Assembly: GCA_016935355.1 (NCBI GenBank)
Contig: JAFGRC010000140.1
Span: forward strand, 1 to 40,222
Source: Bacteroidales bacterium
Lineage (GTDB): Bacteria > Bacteroidota > Bacteroidia > Bacteroidales > UBA10428
Direction: 5' to 3'
DNA length: 40,222 nt
Made by a program: the position numbers and the translations under genes. Under the pieces are notes generated by a model that was not told the DNA's origin, did not search any database, and worked only from the letters and a program-made list of their open reading frames with translations. This document shows positions 17,735 through 26,204 of the stretch, one piece after another. How positions within the stretch are numbered: position 1 is the stretch's first letter; the number at the start of each line of letters is the position of its first letter.

Positions 17735-19267
17735 TCAGGTGCTTCTGTACTTCCTGAACAGAATGTTGTAAACAGCCTTCCAGAAATACCTCCAGTCAGT
17801 TCTGAAGGGATGTTTTTCATAAGCTTTCAGGTATTTGAGTTCCGAAGCCATTATTTCTTCAAGCGTTTTCGGATGATCCACATAAAAGGGAGGAATCAGT
17901 CCGGGTTTGTAAGTAATTCTGAGTTTCTGAAGCTGTGGGGTATACAGTTTATAGTATTGCCTGCTCAAAGGTCTTACACCTACAATTTTCAGGTCACCTT
18001 TAAGAAGGTTGATCATCATGGGTAATTCATCGATCCAGAATGTACGCATGATCCTCCCCAGCGTGGTGATCCTGAAGTCATCCCTGAATTTTCCGCCTTC
18101 CTGAAGTCCGTCTTTTTTATATATATAATCCTGCAGGTATTCTGCAAAAGGGTGCATGGTCCTCATTTTGAAAACCTTAATGGACTTTCCTCCTTTCCCG
18201 ATCCTTTCCAGGGCAACAAGGGGACCGTAGCTGGGATTTTTCGGATAGGATGGATTTTTGACCTTCAGGGCAATAAAGAACAGATAGTTACCGATCTGCT
18301 TTTCATCCAGTACTTCAAATCCGCATGAATACAACCGGCCAAAGGTTTCTGCCTTGGACAGGACCCTGTTCACACCCCTTGTAAGGAGAAAATACAACTT
18401 TTTCGTCAGTGCAAATTTTGGAAAGATGCGCTTGATGATAAAATCCAGTAAATAATAAAGGTAATTGATCCCGGGCGGATATTTCTTAAGAATGCGTGCC
18501 TTACGCATGGTCTTGGTCTCAAAGTAATCAATATAAACACCCCCGATGGGGAGTTTGGCATTCACCGACTCAAAAAACTTGTTGATGTACCGGAAGTCAT
18601 TTACCCTGTTAACATTGATAATGCTTTCGAAAAACGGCTGTATCTGCACATCAACCGTAAACCTGGTATTGGTCCCGATAATCAGCGCATCGGGTGAATC
18701 AACGGTTCCATAGTGATGAATATAATTGAAAGCTTCTTCACCGATCTCATTTTTCAGAAATTCTATTCTTGATTTATAGTCTATTCCTATATTATCCTTA
18801 TCCAACCGTATACCCGGTATCCGGGTTTTCTGTAAAGGTGCGGGACCGTTTGTGTAATTGAACATCCTTCCGTTTTCATATCGTATTCTGGTACTGATGA
18901 CCAGAAAATATAGCAGCCCCAATGTCAGTTCGGCAAAAGTGGAAAGCGCGACAGTTCCCAGAACCATAAACCTCGAATAATGAAAATTCTGAAACAAATA
19001 GATTATGCTGGTGATAACAAAAAAAATGATCAGATTGCTGACAAGCACAACTTTCAGTACATCACCCGAGCCCGAATACCCGGTGAGCTTATACTTCTTC
19101 AGAAATATTGAAATGGTAACCCAAACCAGGAGAAATATAAAAAATGAATTCAGATAGCTGGAAAAATAACCGGAACCCCCTCCTGGTTTTATTTTGACGC
19201 AAATGAAAAAGGAAATTGCAACCAATACGATATCAGTCAGGCAGCCAACTATAAAACGTTTTCGCAC
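17735..19267 (-). CDS. Initiating sugar transferase (PglC/WcaJ-type C-terminus)
   Basis: A 510-residue protein. Residues 1-130 hold about four membrane helices. A long soluble middle part (about 150-370) follows. The C-terminus carries the phosphoglycosyl transferase core: IKVFKMRTMHPFAEYLQDYIYKKDG, FRITTLGRIMRTFWIDELPMMINLLKGDLKIVGVRPL and YKPGLIPPFYVD. The DE of IDELP matches the catalytic Asp-Glu pair of this family, which moves a sugar phosphate to undecaprenyl phosphate. The usual KRxFD re-entrant membrane helix just before the core is missing; the soluble stretch GFEVLDEKQIGNYLFFIALKVKNP takes its place. Similar variants seem to occur in Bacteroidota. It lies 106 bases after the epimerase gene on the same strand and probably starts assembly of the locus's glycan. 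Confidence 0.85.
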   Translation of the reverse strand: MRKRFIVGCLTDIVLVAISFFICVKIKPGGGSGYFSSYLNSFFIFLLVWVTISIFLKKYKLTGYSGSGDVLKVVLVSNLIIFFVITSIIYLFQNFHYSRFMVLGTVALSTFAELTLGLLYFLVISTRIRYENGRMFNYTNGPAPLQKTRIPGIRLDKDNIGIDYKSRIEFLKNEIGEEAFNYIHHYGTVDSPDALIIGTNTRFTVDVQIQPFFESIINVNRVNDFRYINKFFESVNAKLPIGGVYIDYFETKTMRKARILKKYPPGINYLYYLLDFIIKRIFPKFALTKKLYFLLTRGVNRVLSKAETFGRLYSCGFEVLDEKQIGNYLFFIALKVKNPSYPKNPSYGPLVALERIGKGGKSIKVFKMRTMHPFAEYLQDYIYKKDGLQEGGKFRDDFRITTLGRIMRTFWIDELPMMINLLKGDLKIVGVRPLSRQYYKLYTPQLQKLRITYKPGLIPPFYVDHPKTLEEIMASELKYLKAYEKHPFRTDWRYFWKAVYNILFRKYRST

Positions 19268-19373
19268 CTTGATGATCTTACAGCATTTACAAATTTTTGC
19301 AAGGATTCCCGTAAATTTAGATAAAAATTTGGCCTTTCAGCAAAAGTGGTGAAAATTGAAATGTTAAAAGTTA

Positions 19374-20474
19374 TCAGCCTTCATTCAGGTGACGTACGAC
19401 AATCTTGACAATTCTTTCGGCAGTTTTTCCGTCCCACAGCTCAGGGATCTTACCCTTCTTGGCCGAACCTTTCAGGATATCCTCAACCAACCTCTCGACA
19501 CCCTTAAGTTGAGTACCTGCCAGGTAGTTTGTCCCCTCCGATACGGTTACCGGCCTTTCTGTATTGTCTCTTATGGTAATGCAGGGAACCGACAAAAAAG
19601 TAGTTTCCTCCTGAATTCCCCCGCTATCTGTAACAACCAGTGAGGCTTTTTGTATAAGCGCAAGAAATTCAATGTACCCAAGCGGTTCTGTCAGCAGTAC
19701 ATTCTTAGAAAACCGGTCCTTCAAATCATATTGTTTCAGCATTTTATCTGTTCTCGGGTGCACAGCAAAGATCACATTCCTGTAGGTAGCGCATGTATTC
19801 AGAAATTCCACCAGTTTTGACAGTCCTTCCCTGTGATCCACATTTGCAGGCCTGTGAAAAGTAGTGAGGATATAGTTACCGGGTTCAATGCCGAGTTTTC
19901 TGTGGATATGTGAACGACTGAACCTGGGTTGATAATGAACCAGACTGTCGATCATTACATTCCCCGCAAAGAATACCTTATCTCCGGAAATCCCTTCATT
20001 ACTGAGATTTTTCATGCCGCTCATTTCGCTTACAAACAACAGGTCAGAAAGACTGTCTGTCACGATCCTGTTGATCTCTTCAGGCATGGTCCGGTCAAAA
20101 CTTCGCAAACCCGCTTCAATGTGTGCAATTCCGGTACCCATTTTTGAGGCTACCAGACTGGCAGCCATGGTTGAATTTACATCACCGGGAACAATGATCA
20201 TATCCGGTTTTTCATCCAGGAGAACTTTCTCAAATTCAATCATGATCCGTGCAGTTTGTTCCGCATGTGATGCGCTGCCAACACCCAGATAAAAATCGGG
20301 TTGCGGCATCTCCAGATCATCGAAAAAAATCCTGGATAATTTCTCATCAAAATGCTGACCGGTATGACAGATCAAATGGGTGACCGAATTCCGGTATGCT
20401 TCGAATGCTTTGTGTACGGGTGCGATTTTTATGAAATTGGGACGGGCCCCTACGACCGAGATGACTTTCTTCAA
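19374..20474 (-). CDS. wecB: UDP-N-acetylglucosamine 2-epimerase (non-hydrolysing)
   Basis: A 366-residue GT-B fold epimerase. It opens KVISVVGARPNFIKIAPV, then HTGQHFDEKLSRIFF, VPGDVNSTMAASLVASKMG, HIEAGLRSFDRTMPEEINRIVTDSLSDLLFVSE and VVTDSGGIQEETTFL. All are WecB/MnaA signatures, including the substrate-binding HIEAGLR and DSGGIQEE. It interconverts UDP-GlcNAc and UDP-ManNAc. Because a TviB-like 6-dehydrogenase and a WlbA-like enzyme are close by, it could instead be a WbpI-type epimerase acting on UDP-2,3-diacetamido-glucuronate; sequence inspection cannot separate these. It precedes the sugar transferase on the same strand and follows the hairpin at 20556-20632. Confidence 0.9.
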   Translation of the reverse strand: MKKVISVVGARPNFIKIAPVHKAFEAYRNSVTHLICHTGQHFDEKLSRIFFDDLEMPQPDFYLGVGSASHAEQTARIMIEFEKVLLDEKPDMIIVPGDVNSTMAASLVASKMGTGIAHIEAGLRSFDRTMPEEINRIVTDSLSDLLFVSEMSGMKNLSNEGISGDKVFFAGNVMIDSLVHYQPRFSRSHIHRKLGIEPGNYILTTFHRPANVDHREGLSKLVEFLNTCATYRNVIFAVHPRTDKMLKQYDLKDRFSKNVLLTEPLGYIEFLALIQKASLVVTDSGGIQEETTFLSVPCITIRDNTERPVTVSEGTNYLAGTQLKGVERLVEDILKGSAKKGKIPELWDGKTAERIVKIVVRHLNEG

Positions 20475-20555
20475 AGGTTCCTGATCTAAATATTATCCTG
20501 CAAGATAACACTTCCCCTGATTATTTGGGAATTAAATTATTAAGTTTCACAAAAA

Positions 20556-20632
20556 AAGCCCTTCTTGCATAAACGGGATAGGAAATAACGGTCTGTTTTC
20601 TTGCGCCTGAACGCTTGGCAAATGAAGGGCTT
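20556..20632 (-). terminator. Stem-loop with large loop and U-tract after the lamin-tail gene
   Basis: On the minus strand AAGCCCTTC (20632-20624) pairs with GAAGGGCTT (20564-20556), followed directly by more T residues. Past a 2-base bulge, TTGC pairs with GCAA, giving about 13 bp in all. The structure begins 32 bases after the stop of the gene at 20665-21942. Stem plus U-tract fits an intrinsic terminator, but the loop of about 50 bases is far longer than usual, so a small structured RNA is another possibility. Confidence 0.55.
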
Positions 20633-20664
20633 GGTTGTTTATTTTTAGATGACTGAAGTCCTGC

Positions 20665-21942
20665 TCAGGGATTGCAAACATCATTGACCTGCCCTGGAGT
20701 GCCGAGATCACCCGTACTGTAAATTGATGTGGATGTACACCATGAAATTCCGGAAACAGCATCGGCAGCACTGAGCAGATATGGATTCAGACTGATTGAT
20801 TTTCCTGAGCCGGAGGGGAAAGAGTCCCCGCCATAATCGACAGAAAAGATCAGGGCACTGGGTTCGCTTTCCGTTCCTGTATTGTAAAGCGCCAGGACTG
20901 CCCCGGTATTGGTAAGTGTAATGTCCGTACCATATACATAACCGGTGGCATCCGTAGCCTGTAATGTGCGTGCACATACAAAATAAGTCCCGGGCAACAA
21001 TTCAACGGCATCCGTGATGATGTGCATGTTTACATCATCCCTTCCCAGAATAAGATTCTGCAAACTGATTGCACGATCTGAATTGTTATAGATCTCAAAC
21101 CATTCCCCTTCAGTATCGGATTGTGCGGACGGATCATACATAATTTCTGAGATCAGCAGTTCACCATAACCTATCGAACCGTTTTGCGGATTGTCTGCAT
21201 CGTCTGTTAATCCGATGATTTCAACCTCCGGTGCGGTTTCATCGAGCATGATCCGGAACATGGCCGTACCTTCATTTATTGAAGCATCCACGTGTATCTC
21301 ATAATGCCTTTTGGCAAGCGGTTCAGGTATGCTTCCGGATATGGTTTTTGTTTCTGTCAGACCATTCGGTTTCATATAGGCAAGCTCAACAAGGATATTA
21401 AGCGGCAATGTCTGAAAATAACCCGGCCTGGTCTCATCTTTTAAAAATACCAGTGAACCCAGTGCTGATGATACCGTTGTCATATAATCCGTAAAACTGT
21501 TTCTGGTTTGTTCCGAATATACGATGCTCACCATGGTGTTGGCCAGCTCGCAATTGACCAGAACCGACTGCTGCATGTTGCCGGATATGGTGAATACGTC
21601 TGAAATACCGTAATAATAAGGATTCTCAAAGGCAGCAGGAAGGTTGTTATCGGAATGCGCTTCAACATAGTATTCACCTGCTTCAAGCTCAATCAGTTCA
21701 GGCATTTCCGAAGCGCTTTCAAAAGATCTTTCTTCCGTACCGTCCTTCCGGTATATTATGACCTTGAAATCTTCGGTTTGCTGTGTCGATTTCAATGTGT
21801 TGTTCACTTCATTTACACGGATGAACAATCCGATATCAATATGCAGGGTACCGGTCTCTGTAGCGGGACTGTTGTCTTCCTTCTGACAGGAAGTAAAGCA
21901 TACTGTCAGCAAACAAAAAAGTAAAGCATAACGGGTTTTCAT
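20665..21942 (-). CDS. Lipoprotein with DUF4493-like and lamin-tail domains
   Basis: A 425-residue predicted lipoprotein with lipobox FTSC, Cys 19, followed by QKEDN. The N-terminal half (about 30-235) reads like the DUF4493 family of Bacteroidota surface lipoproteins, including TGTLHIDIGLFIRVNEV, FKVIIYRKDGTE, LEAGEYYVEAHSDN and PYYYGISDVFTIS. The C-terminal part, from about 256, is a lamin-tail (LTD) beta-sandwich: GELLISEIMYDPSAQSDTEGEWFEIYNNSDRAISLQNLILG and a closing STGDLGTPGQVNDVC. LTD domains occur in secreted bacterial proteins and may bind nucleic acid or protein, or anchor enzymes. No catalytic domain is visible. It stands alone, with a hairpin terminator after it and a 234-base AT-rich gap before it. 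Biological role unknown. Confidence 0.8.
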   Translation of the reverse strand: MKTRYALLFCLLTVCFTSCQKEDNSPATETGTLHIDIGLFIRVNEVNNTLKSTQQTEDFKVIIYRKDGTEERSFESASEMPELIELEAGEYYVEAHSDNNLPAAFENPYYYGISDVFTISGNMQQSVLVNCELANTMVSIVYSEQTRNSFTDYMTTVSSALGSLVFLKDETRPGYFQTLPLNILVELAYMKPNGLTETKTISGSIPEPLAKRHYEIHVDASINEGTAMFRIMLDETAPEVEIIGLTDDADNPQNGSIGYGELLISEIMYDPSAQSDTEGEWFEIYNNSDRAISLQNLILGRDDVNMHIITDAVELLPGTYFVCARTLQATDATGYVYGTDITLTNTGAVLALYNTGTESEPSALIFSVDYGGDSFPSGSGKSISLNPYLLSAADAVSGISWCTSTSIYSTGDLGTPGQVNDVCNP

Positions 21943-22175
21943 AGGGCTGTTGGTTGGTAAATATGATTAAACGGAAATATGTCCACTAACGGGATAATTT
22001 CATTGCATGTTATTACTGCTCTTTTACGTTAATCCTGAAAACCGTGAAAAAGTAACCCTGATGTCCCTGATTTTTTTAACTTTTTCTGATAAAAAAATTC
22101 AATGATTTTTTTAATTACTTTTTATTTCTGATAGTGATGGTAAGTATGTGTCGCGCGGATTTGTTATTGATGTTC

Positions 22176-23189
22176 TTACCTTTTATGTTCTGCAAGGAAG
22201 ATACGGGTGGCATATGCAACCGAATCCCGGATTGGGATAAAAATATCACCAAGTAAATCAGTTATTTTTTGGTTTGAATAAGCCGTACAGGCGTTTGCAA
22301 TTTCCAGAGCTTTTTCTGTTATCAATAAAGGTTCCCCGGTTACCAGGGATTTTATTTTTTCAGCCATACAGGCTGTTTTTGCTATGATCCGGGTGACGGG
22401 TACAGCCGGTTTTTTTTTATGCATGGCTTCCGCTACAAGATTAATAAAATCCCTGTGCATCAGATTCTCTGAATTCAGAATGAAACGTTCCCCTGAAATA
22501 CTGCGGTCGACAAGTTTGACCATAAAACCGGCAACATCACGCACATCAACATAACCACAGGAACCTTCGGGATAAAAATTCAATCCTTTGTAGACCCTTG
22601 TAAAAAGCGGAGCACCTGCACTCAGCCACATACCCGGACCGATGACAAGAGACGGGTTTACGATAACAGCCTTCAGTCCTTCATGAATTCCGCGCCAGAC
22701 CTCCATTTCAGCTTTATACTTGGTGATTGCATAGGACGAGGCCGATGGTCCGGGCTGCCAGAATACGGACTCATCTATTAACTGTCCGCTGAAAGATTCA
22801 CCTAAAGCAGCAACGGAGCTCATGTGACACAATTGATCGACTTCCTGTTCAAGACAGGCATTCACAACGTTTTCAGTCCCCCTGACATTCACCTGATCCA
22901 TAGAATGCCTTCCTGTGCGCGACAAGGAAACCAGTCCGGCCACATGGTATACACATGAAACACCCTTTAAAGCCTCCATCAAAAACTGGTAATCCAGGAC
23001 ATCACCCCGGATCCATTTTATATTGTCCGGCAGTTCAGAAGGCCTGCCATCCAGATACCCGAATATTTTTCTTACATGTTCAATCTTTTCCGGATTACGG
23101 TACAAAGCCTTTACCGGCCTGTTCAGCTTAACCATCCTGTACAGCAAATGTGCGCCGATAAATCCCGTGGCCCCGGTTACCAGATTCAT
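22176..23189 (-). CDS. NAD-dependent epimerase/dehydratase (extended SDR)
   Basis: A 337-residue extended SDR protein. The dinucleotide motif NLVTGATGFIGAHLL lies at residues 2-16, then IRGDVLDYQFLMEALKGVSCVYHVAG, MSSVAALG and the catalytic YAITKYKAEMEV (YxxxK). ALYRNPEK at about 29-36 suggests an NADP-type specificity loop. It resembles the dihydroflavonol 4-reductase-like group found in many bacteria; substrate unknown. It begins 4 bases after the stop of the purine nucleoside phosphorylase and so is the last gene of the minus-strand run from 27761. No link in function between the two is evident. Confidence 0.85.
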   Translation of the reverse strand: MNLVTGATGFIGAHLLYRMVKLNRPVKALYRNPEKIEHVRKIFGYLDGRPSELPDNIKWIRGDVLDYQFLMEALKGVSCVYHVAGLVSLSRTGRHSMDQVNVRGTENVVNACLEQEVDQLCHMSSVAALGESFSGQLIDESVFWQPGPSASSYAITKYKAEMEVWRGIHEGLKAVIVNPSLVIGPGMWLSAGAPLFTRVYKGLNFYPEGSCGYVDVRDVAGFMVKLVDRSISGERFILNSENLMHRDFINLVAEAMHKKKPAVPVTRIIAKTACMAEKIKSLVTGEPLLITEKALEIANACTAYSNQKITDLLGDIFIPIRDSVAYATRIFLAEHKR

Positions 23190-23193
23190 ACTT

Positions 23194-24015
23194 TTACAAT
23201 TCTTTAATGAGTCCGTTGAACAATGTGTTCAAATGAACTTCTGCCTTCCCTGCTGTTTCAATAATATCCCTGATATCGGCAATCTGCAGGTTATCCGGAT
23301 CGCATTCATCGGTCAATACCGATACGGCAGCACAGGGCAGTCCCATATGATTGGCAACAATAACTTCCGGAACTGTTGACATCCCGACGGCATCAGCAAA
23401 ATTACGGAACATCCTGTATTCGGCGCGGGTTTCCAGGTTCGGTCCGGTAACCGAAATATAAACACCCCTGTGCAAAGTAATGTTATTGCGTTTTGCAATC
23501 TGCATAAGCTTTTCGTTCAGGAATTCCGAATACGGACGGCTCATATCCGGGAACCGTGGTCCCATATTGTCGGGGTTCGGACCGCGTAACGGATTGTCAG
23601 GCTGAAAATTGATGTGATCTTCAATCAGCATCAGGCTCCCTTTTTTAAACTGAAGATTCATGGAACCTGCAACATTGGAAAGCAGCAGATACCTGATACC
23701 CAGTAATTTCATAACCCTGATCGGGAAAGTGATCTGCTGCATGGAATACCCTTCATAATAATGAACCCTTCCCTGCATGGCAACTACCATTTTTTTTTGC
23801 AGTTTGCCGTATATCAGTCTTCCCTGGTGAAACTCGACAGTTGCCTCGGGAAAATTTGGTATATTAGGGTATTCAATTGTTTTAACAACCTCGATATACT
23901 GTATCATTTTGCCGAGACCTGTTCCCAGCACAATCCCGATCTCAGGCTGCGTTATACCCTGTTTTTTCAGGTAATCAACAGTCCGTTTGAGCTCTTTTTC
24001 CATGATCTTATTCAT
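23194..24015 (-). CDS. Purine nucleoside phosphorylase
   Basis: A 273-residue PNP of the trimeric inosine/guanosine type. IGIVLGTGLGKM (about 26-37) contacts phosphate; FHQGRLIYGKL, MQGRVHYYEGYSMQQITFPIRVMKLLG, LLSNVAGSMN and INFQPDNPLRGPNPDNMGPRF are typical of the family. GPNLETRAEYRMFRNFADAVGMSTVPEVIVANHMG is the base-binding region. It splits purine nucleosides with phosphate for salvage. The start could be the first Met or Met5 (MEKELK). It lies 43 bases after the biotin carrier gene and 4 bases before the SDR gene. Confidence 0.93.
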   Translation of the reverse strand: MNKIMEKELKRTVDYLKKQGITQPEIGIVLGTGLGKMIQYIEVVKTIEYPNIPNFPEATVEFHQGRLIYGKLQKKMVVAMQGRVHYYEGYSMQQITFPIRVMKLLGIRYLLLSNVAGSMNLQFKKGSLMLIEDHINFQPDNPLRGPNPDNMGPRFPDMSRPYSEFLNEKLMQIAKRNNITLHRGVYISVTGPNLETRAEYRMFRNFADAVGMSTVPEVIVANHMGLPCAAVSVLTDECDPDNLQIADIRDIIETAGKAEVHLNTLFNGLIKEL

Positions 24016-24058
24016 TTGGCTGTCCGGAGCAGTTCATACCGCAACGGTCATGAACGTT

Positions 24059-24595
24059 TCATTTCTCAATTTCCATTAATGCTTCTTCTTTTGCAACGTT
24101 ATCACCGGCTTTGACAAGTATCTTTTTAACTTTACCGCTTGTCTGGGCAATGATCTCGTTCTGCATTTTCATGGCTTCCAGTATTAAAACGGAATCCCCT
24201 TCCCTGATGCGCGAATTCTCCTCCACCAGCAGCTCAATTATTTTGCCGGGCATCGGGGCACTTATGATCTCAAATTTGCTTGTTTGTTTCTGCTTTTCAA
24301 GGTATTTCCTCCTTGTGAAAGAAATTGGCGACTCGATTGTAAATGAATAACTCACTCCGTTTAACAGAACGGTATATTTATTCTGGATTTTTTCAATGAT
24401 CTCAACGAGGTATCGTTTGCTTTTGTATTCCAAATAGTTGAATCCGTCTTCATCTTCATATATCCGGATCTCTTTCTTATGCCCGTTAATCCTGGTTTGC
24501 TCACTGAAAGGATTATTGATCACGAATTTGTGCTCGTCGGGACTCACCGCGATATATTCATTTTCCGGTTTGCTCCGGGATTTATAAAATCTCAT
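24059..24595 (-). CDS. Biotin carboxyl carrier protein of acyl-CoA carboxylase
   Basis: A 178-residue protein. The C-terminal biotinyl domain (about 108-178) has APMPGKIIELLVEENSRIREGDSVLILEAMKMQNEI, with the biotinylated lysine in EAMKM (about 143), and closes with AGDNVAKEEALMEIEK. The N-terminal 100 residues (FVINNPFSEQTRINGHKKEIRIYEDEDGFNYLEYKSKRYLVEII) are a partner-binding extension known in acyl-CoA carboxylase carriers of Bacteroidota. It carries CO2 between the biotin carboxylase 12 bases upstream and the carboxyltransferase encoded at 26205. This is a propionyl/methylmalonyl-CoA type set rather than the AccB of fatty-acid synthesis, judged from its partners. Confidence 0.92.
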   Translation of the reverse strand: MRFYKSRSKPENEYIAVSPDEHKFVINNPFSEQTRINGHKKEIRIYEDEDGFNYLEYKSKRYLVEIIEKIQNKYTVLLNGVSYSFTIESPISFTRRKYLEKQKQTSKFEIISAPMPGKIIELLVEENSRIREGDSVLILEAMKMQNEIIAQTSGKVKKILVKAGDNVAKEEALMEIEK

Positions 24596-24607
24596 GTTTT
24601 TTTGTGA

Positions 24608-26113
24608 TTAGAGCGATTTCAGACGTTTGTTCAGCACCCAGGGACTAATATCCCGGCCCCGTTCAAAATTTGGTTTTGTGGTGCGGTCGGTCTCCAGTTC
24701 AGCTGCAAAATCAAAAGCAGCCACATAGGCTGCCAGCAATTCGTCATCCCGTTCATTGTAATAGAGTTTTTTCATGTCTTTTTCAATAAAGGAAGTATTA
24801 AACTCTCCCCTGATGAATTTTTTATTGTTCATGACCGCCAGGCAAAAGGGTATTGTGGTTTTGATCCCCTTGATCCAGAATTTTTTTAAAGCCAGTGTTG
24901 CAGCAAGAATTGCCTTCTCACGGGTTTCAGCGTAAACAATAAGTTTTGCGATCATGGAATCAAAATAGGGTGTCACTACCGAAAAATTGGCAATTCCGCT
25001 GTCGATCCTGATGCTTTTACCTTTTGGATAGGAGATCTTTTCAATAATGCCCAGGTTCGGAGAAAAATTGGTCTGAGGATCTTCCGCATTGATCCGGCAT
25101 TCAATAGCCCATCCTTTCAGTGTAACATCTTCCTGTTTCAGGGGAAGTTTCTTTCCTTCCGCCACTTTTATCTGCATTTCAATCAGGTCAAGTCCGGTAA
25201 CCATCTCGGTCACAGGATGCTCTACCTGAATGCGCGTATTCATTTCCATGAAATAATACTTTTTGTCAGCATCGAGCAGGAATTCTACTGTACCGGCCGA
25301 GTAATATTCAACCGATTGTGCGATCCTGATGGCTGCCTGCCCCATTTCTTTACGCAGATCTTCATGAATTGCAACCGAAGGGGATTCTTCTATAAGCTTC
25401 TGGTGTTTACGCTGAATCGAGCACTCCCTTTCCCCCAGGTGTATGTAATTTCCGTGTCGGTCCCCCATGATCTGAAACTCGATATGCCTGGGATTGCGTA
25501 CATACTTTTCTATAAATACCGCCGGATTGTTGAAAGCTTTTTCTGCCTCACCTGTAGCCATTTTAAACATTTTATCCATTTGTGAGGCTTTTTCAACAAT
25601 TCGCATCCCCCTTCCCCCGCCACCTGCTGCAGCCTTGAGAATAACGGGATAACCGATCTTCAGAGCAATTTCAGCAGCTTCCCTGCTGTTTTTAACATTT
25701 CCCTGACTGCCCTGCAACAGGGGGATCTTGTTTTTCTGGGCCAGTTGCTTCGCTATGGTTTTGTTGCCCATTTTATATATGGCAGAAGGTGACGGCCCTA
25801 TGAAAATGATCTTTTCTTCCTCACAGCGCTGGGCAAAATATGGATTTTCTGCAAGAAATCCATAACCGGGATGTATTGCCTCAATTTTGTTCAGTCTGGC
25901 TGCTTCAATAATGCGCTCGATATCCAGAAATTCAGGAATTTCTTCAACGGTCCCGGAAAAGTCGATTACATCATCCACCAGTCTCAGATACAAAGCGTTG
26001 GGTTCTTTGGAGGTTTTAATCCCGAAGGTTTTTATACCCAGCTTGTTGGCTGTTTCAACAATGCGCACGGCTATCTCTCCACGGTTTGCAATAAGCAGGC
26101 TTCTAATCTTCAT
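24608..26113 (-). CDS. Biotin carboxylase subunit of acyl-CoA carboxylase
   Basis: A 501-residue ATP-grasp enzyme. It opens KIRSLLIANRGEIAVRIVETANKLGIKT, then IHPGYGFLAENPYFAQRCEEE, KAAAGGGGRGMRIV (the glycine-rich ATP lid, about 165-178), ERECSIQRKHQKLIEESPS and FMEMNTRIQVEHPVTEMVTGLDLIEMQI. All catalytic motifs are present. It carboxylates biotin on the carrier protein with ATP and bicarbonate. About 50 residues beyond the usual 450 form a C-terminal tail (DFAAELETDRTTKPNFERGRD). A clear promoter lies in the 91-base gap upstream, so it can be expressed apart from the carboxyltransferase gene. Confidence 0.95.
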   Translation of the reverse strand: MKIRSLLIANRGEIAVRIVETANKLGIKTFGIKTSKEPNALYLRLVDDVIDFSGTVEEIPEFLDIERIIEAARLNKIEAIHPGYGFLAENPYFAQRCEEEKIIFIGPSPSAIYKMGNKTIAKQLAQKNKIPLLQGSQGNVKNSREAAEIALKIGYPVILKAAAGGGGRGMRIVEKASQMDKMFKMATGEAEKAFNNPAVFIEKYVRNPRHIEFQIMGDRHGNYIHLGERECSIQRKHQKLIEESPSVAIHEDLRKEMGQAAIRIAQSVEYYSAGTVEFLLDADKKYYFMEMNTRIQVEHPVTEMVTGLDLIEMQIKVAEGKKLPLKQEDVTLKGWAIECRINAEDPQTNFSPNLGIIEKISYPKGKSIRIDSGIANFSVVTPYFDSMIAKLIVYAETREKAILAATLALKKFWIKGIKTTIPFCLAVMNNKKFIRGEFNTSFIEKDMKKLYYNERDDELLAAYVAAFDFAAELETDRTTKPNFERGRDISPWVLNKRLKSL

Positions 26114-26142
26114 AATAAAGATTATTTCAGTTTTAAACGCTA

Positions 26143-26172
26143 CAAATATAAATTAAGTTGAGCAATAAGCAA
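26143..26172 (-). promoter_or_regulatory. Promoter of the biotin carboxylase gene
   Basis: On the minus strand TTG (26172-26170), a 19-base spacer, then TATATTTG (26150-26143). This is the best match in the window to the Bacteroidota TTG-N19-TAnnTTTG promoter. It ends 29 bases before the ATG at 26113. Confidence 0.7.
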
Positions 26173-26204
26173 TTTAACCCCGGCTTTTAATACTGTTCCG
26201 GCCA

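Noticed and set aside
22068-22114. Two copies of TGATTTTTTTAA and nearby A/T runs in the gap 21943-22175
   Set aside because: Low-complexity AT sequence with no further structure or neighbouring signal; chance is sufficient.
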